Of a stretch of 64,000 bases of DNA, positions 34,601-40,657 are shown piece after piece. The first letter of the stretch is position 1. Each line of letters starts with the position of its first letter. The DNA comes from Nostoc sp. 'Peltigera membranacea cyanobiont' N6. Lineage in GTDB: Bacteria > Cyanobacteriota > Cyanobacteriia > Cyanobacteriales > Nostocaceae. The notes beneath the pieces were generated by a model. The model did not search any database. It was not told where the DNA came from and was given only the letters and a program-made list of their open reading frames with translations. The stretch lies in the NCBI RefSeq assembly GCF_002949735.1, contig NZ_CP026681.1, positions 2,852,001-2,916,000 on the forward strand, written 5' to 3'. The position numbers were made by a program, and so were the translations under genes.

Positions 34601-37242
34601 AGTTGACGAGTACCGAACGTGGGAAATACATTAAAGATACTTCCGGGCAGTTAGTAGAAGATACAACAGTACAAAAACAGGTATATCGCTATGAATATAA
34701 CGGGTTGCAAACAACAGTAATTGACCCGCTAAACCGCAGAACCACCTCGGTAATGAATGATTACTATCTGCCAACCGAGACAATTTATACCACTGGACAA
34801 AAAGAGAAAATCAGCTATCTATACGCTAATAACCTGCAAGAAGCGAAGGATTATCCAACCAAAATTGTTGATATTGGCGGTAATGATAGGGACTTTACTT
34901 ATGATGAATTGGGTCGTTTGAAGACGGCAACCGATTTGGGCAATAGCAAATATACTTACGACTACGGTGATGATGGGCTAGCGAAAATTACTAGTCCTAC
35001 GGGTGAAACACTTCAGTATGGCTACGATGATTTGGGTAACTTAGCCAAAGTCACTTATGGCGATAGTACTTTTAAACAGATGACTTACAGTACCACCGAT
35101 AATCGTTTGGAAACGGTGACGCTGCCATCTGGAGAAACAATTACCTATCAATATAATGATGCGGGACAAGTGACCTCGCAAACTTCTTCCACCACTGGTG
35201 CTGTCAGCTTTACCTATACTGAACAAGGTGCAGTCAAGACAATGACTGACTCTACGGGTACAACAACTTACCGCTACGACAGCAATGACCGTCTTGAGGG
35301 CATGGATTATGCCAATGGTAGCAGCATCAGCTACACCTACGATATTGTAGGACGGATAAAGACATTAACGGAGAAAGGTTCTGCTAACGCTGTAGCATAT
35401 ACGACTGAGTATGATTATGATGCGTTTGGCAATCTTAGCTGGGTGAAAGACCCTGCTGGTGGGATTACCAGAATGAAGTACGATGTGGTGAACCGTTTGC
35501 AAGAAAGAACACTACCTAATGGCGTGAAGACAATTTATGAATATGACGATTTAGATAGAGTTAAGTCGATTGTTCACGAAAACGCGCAAGGTCAAGTATT
35601 AGCATCTGTAACTTATGAACGTCAAGGAGTTGGCGAACCTAGCAAGATAACCCGTGAGGATGGTTCGTATGTACTATTAAAGTATGATTCGGCATTGCGA
35701 GTAGAGAAAGAATCGTATTACAATACTGCTGGGCAACTGTTGAATGAAAGCAGTTATACTTATGATGCTTCTGGTAAGCGTCAGGTGCAGTCAACTAGTA
35801 GTGGGTCGCGCAGTTTCAATTACACTACTGGTTATCAATTAGATACTGTTACTGAAGCGGCTGAAACCGAAAACTACGATTATGACCAAAATGGCAGGTT
35901 GACGCTAATTCAGCGTGATGGTGAGACGCTTGATTTGGATCATGATGCTTATGACCGTTTAACTCAAGTCGAGAATGAGACGACTGGTGAAACAACACAG
36001 TATATTTACGATGGTGCTGGTAACAGAGTTAAGGAAATTCAAGGAAATCAAGAACGGCGGATCTTAGTAGCACCTGCGATGGGTGGTGGGTTGGAATCAA
36101 CCGACTTGATTACTGATGGTAGTGGTAATTTGATTAGTAACTATATTTATGGCGGTAGTAGCAGTCCTTTCATGCGATTAGATGCGTCGGGTAATGCTGT
36201 ATACTACCTGACTGATGCGATGGGTAGTGTGATTGGGTTGGCTGATGGTCAAGGTGCGAGTGCTGGTAAGTTCATTTATGATGCGTTTGGTAATATCTTG
36301 TCCCAGGTGGGTAATACAGATGCTGATGCGGGTGGTGACTTTAGGTTCCAAGGGCAGTGGTTGGAATCGGAAAGTGGATTGTATCACTTTAGGGCGAGGG
36401 ATTATGATCCAGCAACGGGACTGTTCTTGAGCCGTGACCCAGTGGATATTATTGAGACTGTGCCGGAGAGTTTTAATCCGTATCAGTTTGTGTATAACAA
36501 TCCATATATTTACAGCGACCCGACCGGGATGTTTACCTTGATGGAGCTTAATGCTGCTCAGGACATGCAAACAGCCTTATCCACTATTAGAACTTATGCA
36601 AGTTCGCAAGCTAAAGAGTATTTAAAAGGAAAAATAGGTGATGCCTTTGGCGAAATTGTTGGGAGTGTATTCAGTAATTTTATACCTGGTTCTGCTCTTG
36701 CAAAAAGCTTTCTTGAATCACTTGATGGAGATACTTCAAACATATTTGAATTGGTACTTCAAGACTTAGTATGTCAGTACTTTGAAGGAATTCCTTTGAT
36801 AGATAATTTACGCTTCGTTCCAAGAATAGAAATAAATGGTACACCTAGAACAAATGGTTTGGATTGTGGCAATCGCAATGACCCTCAGCAACTTAGAATA
36901 GTAGAACGTAACAGAGGAGGAGGCTCTCGTCCAGACTTTATATTTATACAAGGTAACTACAGACAAAGAAATCCCAATTCATATCTCATCGGTGATATTA
37001 AATTGATTCAATCTGCTGCTAGAAGGGATGTACTTGGAAACGATAACCAATGGCAAGCGATGTCTAATTATGCTCGTCTATTCCAACTTTTACCCTTTGT
37101 CTCTTACATCTCATTGCTAGAAGCTTTTCCTGGGGCACCCGATGAATCCGGTCGTGGTATATCGAAGACAGACAAACAAAGGATGGCTAGAGAAGCTTTT
37201 CAGAAAGGAGTGATTTTAGTTCTAGCTAACTTGATTGATTAA
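25654..37242 (+). CDS. Giant Rhs polymorphic toxin, C-terminal half with nuclease tip
   Basis: The continuation after the IS codes for about 3,862 residues (numbers below refer to the rejoined 7,333-residue protein). More PPC-like repeats run to about 4450; then an Ig-like domain, a von Willebrand A domain (MIDAS DVSGST, about 4628-4837), a SdrB-like domain (YLDLNNNGVYDSNEP), about eight He_PIG-like Ig domains and a further Ig domain to about 5817. The Rhs shell begins at FRLSFTDLVVPVTGIP and is built of YD repeats (YEYDTRGNVIRVVDALGH) to the core FRFQGQWLESESGLYHFRAR and YSDPTGM. The DPxG motif marks the usual self-cleavage point. The 236-residue tip after it has PDF (Asp about 7232) and GDIK (Asp 7252, Lys 7254), a PD-(D/E)xK nuclease pattern. 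The first codons lack a start of their own in this copy, so this half is silent unless the IS leaves. Confidence 0.9.
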   Translation, partial: LAIRGYENAAKTYNFNLILPPTPAPIPINIGNNATPNSVSGNVIVKGQNDVYTFTATAGQRLYLDILDRSINHNGIYIDSPTGVNYLSYDIYNNESYLEPITLKETGTYKVTMDFSGEQLGTYGFSLMDMDRATPLTFDAASLDTGIISDILPSGQNTRFYKFTGVAGEKLFLDSLQDPGNVYWTLFNSNNERVVDDTARTDREVTLATDTYVLAIRGYESAAKTYKFKLVKPTQPIVNYIVGDTISGLITRPGQNDSYKFEGKAGQRLFFDSLSDASNFFASLYAPSGKLVSDGSSELSNWDIRNNKVNNILDENGIYTLVIDPIGETIGNYNLRLLEYANAASTAASQATSIALNTDIFGKYDDLKGLESNLYKFTASAGQTIFVDVNAGTSPNGYSVFSPNGEFVSGQNGIPFGQSYTSRSIVLPFTGDYTIEFYGTGNYSNSSAHDPRNDYSFSLSTLDNITDNYRLGTSVNTTIAKKGEVDTYSFTGTIGQKLYFDYVVAPANERLKFYSPTGVLLNERFLNSGDFLPETLKENGTYRIEISGDNGTTGAYGFTLSDRNTLSIPAITLGTAITDTVNGNNTKLYKINGTQGQILDFDLAAPSWIGANWVLYDSAGIAIASPSASSPDFKITLPSTGLFTLAIGGANAQNLNYNFTVTNIASSAVINSGLNILQSGTLTASTPVNYTFTATAGTQIFYDGQYDTTNGYIRGRIYDPNGMIIADNLDMRYDQAPIVLKETGNYKFQTYSYYGNITGDYKYNLLEMPNSFRSPAATYLAFNGIETGTLNSGEAKVFTFQNFVGTKVLFNGMVGYGVNAYLYDPSGNVVMNFGNFQYTDSAQYVLTQEGLYHLAIAGDSGANRNYSFQMLDASSAPPVEYNLPTTGSLDNGQKDVFYKINATAGKRLYFDNLSATTTTDINRFTWGLYAPDGSYVSSTNNYIYNDFQYDFTNSGEYTLVIRGQAVTDKLDYKFRVIQTDINNARDIITPGVGKSNDQVDDGSLATVAVKLQAKDGKGGSVFQDYNIKVFADPDNANPVITSTPDTNYSLAEDGYRYTLTALDPNNDPLVYRLVNAPVGAVINRDTGELLWFPETTVISGSKANFTVEVSDRRGGKDTQTFTVDAYSKLGKIQGAVFDDLNGNGLLDSKLIKGTNPAVIIAFDVSGSTEAPFYGARNFPNVKVVKDAEVAAIKELVKGIIAQSQGNNVKIGLITFVAGGTIEDMDLSATGLQEYTTALLDTNNNGITNLNEVLGQQIFADNKFYPPGRSGFDAALTTIRTLLQAYSGTPNLIFMSDGYGQLNPVLAASVANDIKTGFGDPTRQGNVTAFAIGEASTLDTLKEIDPNAIRLKDIESLTTLFGGLDENYNLEPFKENVSVYLDLNNNGVYDSNEPIQKTKRGFAPNSLDKTNYYYTFDNLLPGDYRVRILPPAGYKITTNYNLTTGSYDPATDQGNGILHRVTTAGESFVDFFGVNQVTAPPNSDPKFVTTPPVITQLKSGELLKYNAKATDVDTDPLTFDLVLAPDGMAVDSNNGTVIWNPTKKQVADYYAKLDADNQFLINFGRSEAVKSTLTFDALLRVRDSQGGQDIQYIKVELLRDNTLPVFTSTTPTANPQVGKTFRYQAQALDSDGDTLIYSLLTGAPSGITINSTTGLVTWNPTAAQLGSQEFSIKVIDGKGGEALQKVSLVVNTAAPNLAPVITSTPRTQTQLGNSYYYKIEATDPDGDILTYSLQTAPTGMTIGSDGVITWTPTAFGFGSHPVVINVSDGSSTKTQSFNLNVTNIAANYAPSITSAPNLITNIERTYEYNLTGSDPDNDLLLWSLDAAPEGMVIDAQRGTLRWQPLSNQIGEHNVKVRLTDAWGSFVGQEFTLTVTGTNIPSAIVSNPITRAAQNQLYSYTVVATDPENDSLTFSLGRKPAGMTIDNGGTIQWTPQPNQVGSQQVEVFARDAQGAVTTQTYAIEVGATAINTAPSITSTPVYLAAVGSPYSYQVVATDPDAGDRLTYQLLSVPAGVTGITIDPSTGLLTWANPVAGNYKIVVGAVDAAGLGAAQGFTLTARVNNAPVIRSTPMLTATPGSTYSYDVIASDADGDRLSYTLDQASRDLGMTLDALGRLRWTPTTGNVGSHTVVITINDGNGSTGQQQYNLSVAADTEAPKVRLIANYDLVNLGESITFQARATDNIKVAGLRLLIDNTPVVLDSNGMATFKPTTAGTITAKAIATDAAGNIGEATFSVAVIDTSDVNAPEVSLDLSAIAGGLITAPVDIKGSISDDGSLDYYRLLVAPVAGGDFKEIAFVDNPGAIVNGVLGKFDPSLLQNDSYILRLEVADNGGHISYVDEVIDVAGDLKLGNFRLSFTDLVVPVTGIPITLTRTYDSLNSGSTDDFGYGWRMEFRDTDLRTSLRPPSEDSQLVGYQNPFKNGTKVYITLPGGKREAFTFKAKQVEQVDGGSLLYFSKYFYQPEFVADKGVTSTLTVESNFITKQQDADEFYGFQGNPYNPADPLFGGKYKLTTKEGVVYEIDAATGDLLTVTDTNGNKLTYTDGGIYSSTGKQVTFERDAQGRISAVKDPMGELVRYEYNAKGDLVSVTDQEKFKTQFVYDQERSHYLKEIIDPLNRAGAKVEYGDDGRLKKTLNATGNSVEIDYDPANSLQTVKDALGNPTTYEYDTRGNVIRVVDALGHQTQMIYDDENNLLQVTDANNLVTKYEYDDKGNLKSRTEEYCGCPTVVPGTSYYTYDKYGNMTSLVTPTGASMTMDYDRFGNMLSMKDGLGNVIQSFTYDVFGQVKTETDSTGTTTYQYDDFGNVIKIIDADGSATTMEYYGDGKLKRMVEDNGTPNDTSDDEISTFEYDKLGREKFADYGDGIWVKYDYEGAGGDWTKLEAPTIGKIERKLTADGKLAGWVTADGGTPTFKYDLVGRLWRETDTNGNDITEYGYDAAGRLTTVKDLRTGATTTKKYDAGGRTTEEIDVLNVFTRYFYDPKSGKLTSTERGKYIKDTSGQLVEDTTVQKQVYRYEYNGLQTTVIDPLNRRTTSVMNDYYLPTETIYTTGQKEKISYLYANNLQEAKDYPTKIVDIGGNDRDFTYDELGRLKTATDLGNSKYTYDYGDDGLAKITSPTGETLQYGYDDLGNLAKVTYGDSTFKQMTYSTTDNRLETVTLPSGETITYQYNDAGQVTSQTSSTTGAVSFTYTEQGAVKTMTDSTGTTTYRYDSNDRLEGMDYANGSSISYTYDIVGRIKTLTEKGSANAVAYTTEYDYDAFGNLSWVKDPAGGITRMKYDVVNRLQERTLPNGVKTIYEYDDLDRVKSIVHENAQGQVLASVTYERQGVGEPSKITREDGSYVLLKYDSALRVEKESYYNTAGQLLNESSYTYDASGKRQVQSTSSGSRSFNYTTGYQLDTVTEAAETENYDYDQNGRLTLIQRDGETLDLDHDAYDRLTQVENETTGETTQYIYDGAGNRVKEIQGNQERRILVAPAMGGGLESTDLITDGSGNLISNYIYGGSSSPFMRLDASGNAVYYLTDAMGSVIGLADGQGASAGKFIYDAFGNILSQVGNTDADAGGDFRFQGQWLESESGLYHFRARDYDPATGLFLSRDPVDIIETVPESFNPYQFVYNNPYIYSDPTGMFTLMELNAAQDMQTALSTIRTYASSQAKEYLKGKIGDAFGEIVGSVFSNFIPGSALAKSFLESLDGDTSNIFELVLQDLVCQYFEGIPLIDNLRFVPRIEINGTPRTNGLDCGNRNDPQQLRIVERNRGGGSRPDFIFIQGNYRQRNPNSYLIGDIKLIQSAARRDVLGNDNQWQAMSNYARLFQLLPFVSYISLLEAFPGAPDESGRGISKTDKQRMAREAFQKGVILVLANLID

Positions 37243-37355
37243 ATTTAAGTTCTAAGTCGATTACGCGATCTCTGAAGAGAAAAGTTAGACTAACCATTGA
37301 TTTTATAATGATACACACCGCTTATTATTATAGGTAATCTTGCAGTGGAAGGGGA

Positions 37356-37823
37356 GTGGGTATAAAAACGAAAAGATGGTTCAAGATGGCAGAGGAATGT
37401 TTTAATTTACATATTTTTTGTTACTTTATGTCCATTGACTCTCTCGAACACTATACCTTTACTCTACAGTCTCTTAGAAACTATACCTTTACTGTAAGTA
37501 TGTCCTACGGATATGACCAACAAGGACGTAATTGGAAAGAACCAGAACTTACATCCATGCGTAAGGAAGGTTTAATAGTTAAAGAATATGCTGAGAAAAC
37601 CGTTTTCTTTGAAAATATACTTCTTGGCTATATACAGGAATGCTTAGACGGTACTTGGTCTGCACATAGCCCATACAATGCTTTAAGTGTAGGTGATATG
37701 GAAATTTCTGGATTCATTGATGAGTTTTATGCTGTGCGATACCTACATCAAGTGATAAAAGCAAATTATCCAGACGAGATTGGGAACTTTCCTTGTCTTC
37801 CTTGGGAGCTAGAAAACCCCTAG
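37356..37823 (+). CDS. Candidate immunity protein for the first Rhs tip
   Basis: This small, acidic, cytoplasmic protein (up to 155 residues) lies directly after the toxin tip. A GTG start at 37356 sits almost on top of GGAAGGGG; the in-frame ATG at 37386 (MAEECFNLHIF) is an alternative. The body includes VSMSYGYDQQGRNWKEPEL, KTVFFENILLGYIQECLDG and DEFYAVRYLHQVIKANYP. I do not recognise a family. The role is inferred from position: in Rhs loci the gene behind each tip encodes its specific immunity protein. The last codons overlap the start of the duplicated Rhs core block at 37820, showing where the orphan cassette was joined. Confidence 0.6.
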   Translation: MGIKTKRWFKMAEECFNLHIFCYFMSIDSLEHYTFTLQSLRNYTFTVSMSYGYDQQGRNWKEPELTSMRKEGLIVKEYAEKTVFFENILLGYIQECLDGTWSAHSPYNALSVGDMEISGFIDEFYAVRYLHQVIKANYPDEIGNFPCLPWELENP

Positions 37824-38437
37824 ATTTAAACCACGATGCTTATGACCGTCTGACATCAGTGGAAAATAAAACTACTGGCGAGACAACACAGTACATTTAC
37901 GATGGTACTGGTAATAGGGTTAAGGAAATTCAAGGAAATCAAGAACGGCGGCTCTTGGTAGCACCTGCGATGGGTGGTGGTTTACAATCAACCGACCTAA
38001 TCACCGATGGTAGCGGTAATCTTATTAGCAACTACATTTATGGAGGTGGTAGTAGTCCCTTTATGCGATTGGATGCGAATGGTAACGCTGTATATTACCT
38101 AACCGACGCGATGGGTACAGTCATTGGACTGGCTGATGGTAGTGGTGCAAGTTCAGGGAAGTTTCTCTATGATGCTTTCGGCAATATTTTGTCAGAGGTA
38201 GGTGGTACAAATAATGATGCGGGTGGTGACTTTAGGTTCCAAGGACAGTGGTTAGAATCTGAGAGCGGGTTGTATCACTTTAGGGCAAGGGATTATGACC
38301 CTGAGACTGGGTTGTTCTTGAGCCGCGATCCAGTAGATATTATTGAGATGCAGCCGGAGAGTTTTAATCCATATCAATTCGTTTACAATAATCCCTACAT
38401 TTATAGTGACCCAACGGGGATGTTTACCTTAGTTGAG
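37820..38437 (+). repeat. 618-bp duplicate of the Rhs core (homology block for tip exchange)
   Basis: This block aligns gaplessly with 35929-36546 in the main Rhs gene, and the two proteins differ at only a small share of positions. Divergence begins within a few codons after the DPTG motif. It is listed separately because the block is the likely crossover site. Confidence 0.88.
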
Positions 38438-39163
38438 TTGCAATCTGGCTATGCAACTCAAGATGCTTTAAATAAAGCTCAACTATATGCTACTAATTAC
38501 GCAAGACAATACCTCATCGATCAAGCTAAAGGTGCTGTAACCAATATCATAACGGGTGTCGCCAACCATATACTTAGTGATTTAGCTCAACTCAATCCAT
38601 TATTATCTAAAGCCCTCGATACAGTGCTTTCAACAAAAGAAAAAGATAAATTAGGAGGACAATGGGAAAATTTACTAAAAGGACAGTTTAAGGAATTTTT
38701 AGGAGAATTTTTTCCAGAATATTTAGGGGCTGCTTGGTTTGAACCAGAAGTATCAACTAATGGAGTACCACTAAGTGACGGCATTAATTTTAATACACTT
38801 ACGGTAGATACTGGAGGGAAAAATAATCCTAATCCTGATTTTATTATTAAAACAGATGGGGGGCCAGAATCAACAGATTTTGCAAAAGGAAAAGGAAAGA
38901 AGTCATATTTAGTTGGTGATTTTAAATTCAGCTGGGACAGAGTTGAGAGTGATAGCAAGAAGAAAGGGCAATTTTCAGCCACAATGAATTATGCAAGATT
39001 CACAAATAGACATCAAATAGTACCTATTGCTCTTTATGTAACGATGATTGGTGGTCAAAGTACTCTAGGTTTGCATAGGGTTACAAAAAAAGCTATTCAA
39101 AATCATGCAGTCTATCCTCAGTTTTTAACTTTATTTCCTAATATAAAAGGACTTAAAAAATAA
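37820..39163 (+). CDS. Orphan Rhs core plus alternative toxin tip (cassette without its own start)
   Basis: The frame repeats the end of the main Rhs gene: LDLNHDAYDRLTSVENKTTG through FRFQGQWLESESGLYHFRAR to YSDPTGMFTLVEL, aligned without gaps to 35929-36546 of the main gene at an offset of 1,891 bp. After DPTG the tip differs (about 245 residues: helical region, then NPDFII and SYLVGDFKFSW, again a PD-(D/E)xK pattern with Asp at 38837, Asp at 38918 and Lys at 38924). The frame is open from 37793, but no credible start or ribosome-binding site exists, so the cassette is silent as it stands. Recombination through the shared block would put this tip in frame on the main gene and delete the first tip with its immunity gene. 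Confidence 0.85.
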   Translation, partial: LDLNHDAYDRLTSVENKTTGETTQYIYDGTGNRVKEIQGNQERRLLVAPAMGGGLQSTDLITDGSGNLISNYIYGGGSSPFMRLDANGNAVYYLTDAMGTVIGLADGSGASSGKFLYDAFGNILSEVGGTNNDAGGDFRFQGQWLESESGLYHFRARDYDPETGLFLSRDPVDIIEMQPESFNPYQFVYNNPYIYSDPTGMFTLVELQSGYATQDALNKAQLYATNYARQYLIDQAKGAVTNIITGVANHILSDLAQLNPLLSKALDTVLSTKEKDKLGGQWENLLKGQFKEFLGEFFPEYLGAAWFEPEVSTNGVPLSDGINFNTLTVDTGGKNNPNPDFIIKTDGGPESTDFAKGKGKKSYLVGDFKFSWDRVESDSKKKGQFSATMNYARFTNRHQIVPIALYVTMIGGQSTLGLHRVTKKAIQNHAVYPQFLTLFPNIKGLKK

Positions 39164-39213
39164 AATTAAAGTATTAGTAATTATGGTTCTAAAAACTAGT
39201 TGAGGATAAAATA

Positions 39214-39603
39214 ATGTATGGAGATTATATTATACCGGATGGAGATACTACTGAAGCATTGATTCGAGCAATTCGCTTTCATTTCTTGGAAGAAGTTCAA
39301 GCTCTCATTCCTCTTCAAGAGAATATTAATGCAAGAGACAGTAGCGAACTTTATTGGACTCCATTAATGTATGCAGTTTTTGAAGAATCTTTAGATATAG
39401 TTAAATTGCTAGTTCAAGCTGGCGCAGATGTTAATGCTAGAGGCTCAGATCCAGATGATTTCCCATTAAATTTATCTGCTTATGCTTGCAGTAATGCTTT
39501 TGAACACAGTCACGAATTCACTCGTAATAAAAAGATATTTGATTACTTAGCACCATTGACTTCGCCAGAACTACAAGCAATTGCATACAAAACACTAAAT
39601 TAG
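39214..39603 (+). CDS. Ankyrin-repeat protein, candidate immunity protein for the orphan tip
   Basis: This 129-residue protein has two ankyrin-like repeats (ELYWTPLMYAVFEESLDIVK, then LLVQAGADVNARGSDPDDFP) and a C-terminal YLAPLTSPELQAIAYKTL. The closely similar motif YLTPLTSPELVEIAAKAF occurs in the next gene, so the two are paralogues. Short ankyrin proteins directly behind polymorphic toxin tips are a known class of immunity protein. It begins 50 bp after the orphan tip, on the same strand. The immunity role is inferred from position. Confidence 0.75.
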   Translation: MYGDYIIPDGDTTEALIRAIRFHFLEEVQALIPLQENINARDSSELYWTPLMYAVFEESLDIVKLLVQAGADVNARGSDPDDFPLNLSAYACSNAFEHSHEFTRNKKIFDYLAPLTSPELQAIAYKTLN

Positions 39604-39733
39604 AGCAGTTAACTCGATGAAGTTAACAAAGTAAAGTAGAAGAGATAGCCTTATTGTACTAACATTAAGTTCTTACAGTTTGTAATTATTATGATTCGGC
39701 ACTCATCTAAATCTATGTTTTGACTAATCACAG

Positions 39734-40624
39734 ATGAATAATAGCAATCAAGTATACGAATGCTACAAAGACTCAGAAATAGAACTTCGGCAAGACTATA
39801 TTAAAGATTTTTATGAGATATTACAGACCCAATCTGATATAAATCAAAAGGATGATAGCTACACAATACTAATCCGTCTTGCTTGGACAGGCCGATTGGA
39901 TTTAGTAAAATTAGCAGTAGATGCAGGTGCGGATGTCAATATTATTACTGAGGACAATTCATTTGCTCTGTATGAAGCTGCACGTCAAGGCTGGCAAGAA
40001 GTTTATGACTACCTAACTCCATTAACATCTCCTGAACTTGTAGAAATAGCGGCAAAAGCGTTTCCAAAAGGGCTTATTTATCGCCAACGTAAGAATAATT
40101 ATGCTGTTGAGGTATTTGTTAATGCCGCATTTTATGGAAATATTGATGCTGTCTGTGCGGCTATTTCTCAAGGGATAGATGTCAATGCAATTAGCTCGAA
40201 TGGCGAAGCAGCATTACATAAAGCTATTAGGAATAATCAGTTATCAACTGTTCACATTTTATTAGAAGTTGGTGCTAATCCTCATCTCCAACAAGAAAGT
40301 GTACAAGGATATCCACCTCTAATGATTGCTTTAAATTCTGCCAAAATTAGCAATGACATCTTCCAAGCATTACTGGAAGCTGGCGCAGATATTAATAGCA
40401 GTTCTAGCCAAGGCCAAACTGTTTTGATGTTAGCAGTCTTTAAATTAAATACAAAAGCTGTTCAGCAATTACTTGAACTTGGTACTGACTTTAATGCAAA
40501 AGATGAAAATGGCTATACTGCTCTTGCAATTGCAAAAGAATTAAGCAAACAAGGTTTTTGGAATGATACCAAGTTATCCGAAATAATACAACTTTTAGAA
40601 AGTTATGGAGCAAGTGAAAATTAA
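39734..40624 (+). CDS. Ankyrin-repeat protein, second
   Basis: This 296-residue protein has about six ankyrin repeats: TILIRLAWTGRLDLVKLAVD and AGADVNI early, then NGEAALHKAIRNNQLSTVHI, YPPLMIALNSAKI, QGQTVLMLAVFKLNTKAVQQ and NGYTALAIAKEL. The centre holds YLTPLTSPELVEIA, shared with the previous gene. It stands 130 bp after it on the same strand. It could be a further immunity protein, from a tip now lost or for the same tip, or a general protein-binding scaffold. There is no signal peptide. Confidence 0.8.
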   Translation: MNNSNQVYECYKDSEIELRQDYIKDFYEILQTQSDINQKDDSYTILIRLAWTGRLDLVKLAVDAGADVNIITEDNSFALYEAARQGWQEVYDYLTPLTSPELVEIAAKAFPKGLIYRQRKNNYAVEVFVNAAFYGNIDAVCAAISQGIDVNAISSNGEAALHKAIRNNQLSTVHILLEVGANPHLQQESVQGYPPLMIALNSAKISNDIFQALLEAGADINSSSSQGQTVLMLAVFKLNTKAVQQLLELGTDFNAKDENGYTALAIAKELSKQGFWNDTKLSEIIQLLESYGASEN

Positions 40625-40657
40625 CTAAGGTCGTCGATATTGATGGTGAAATGACTA

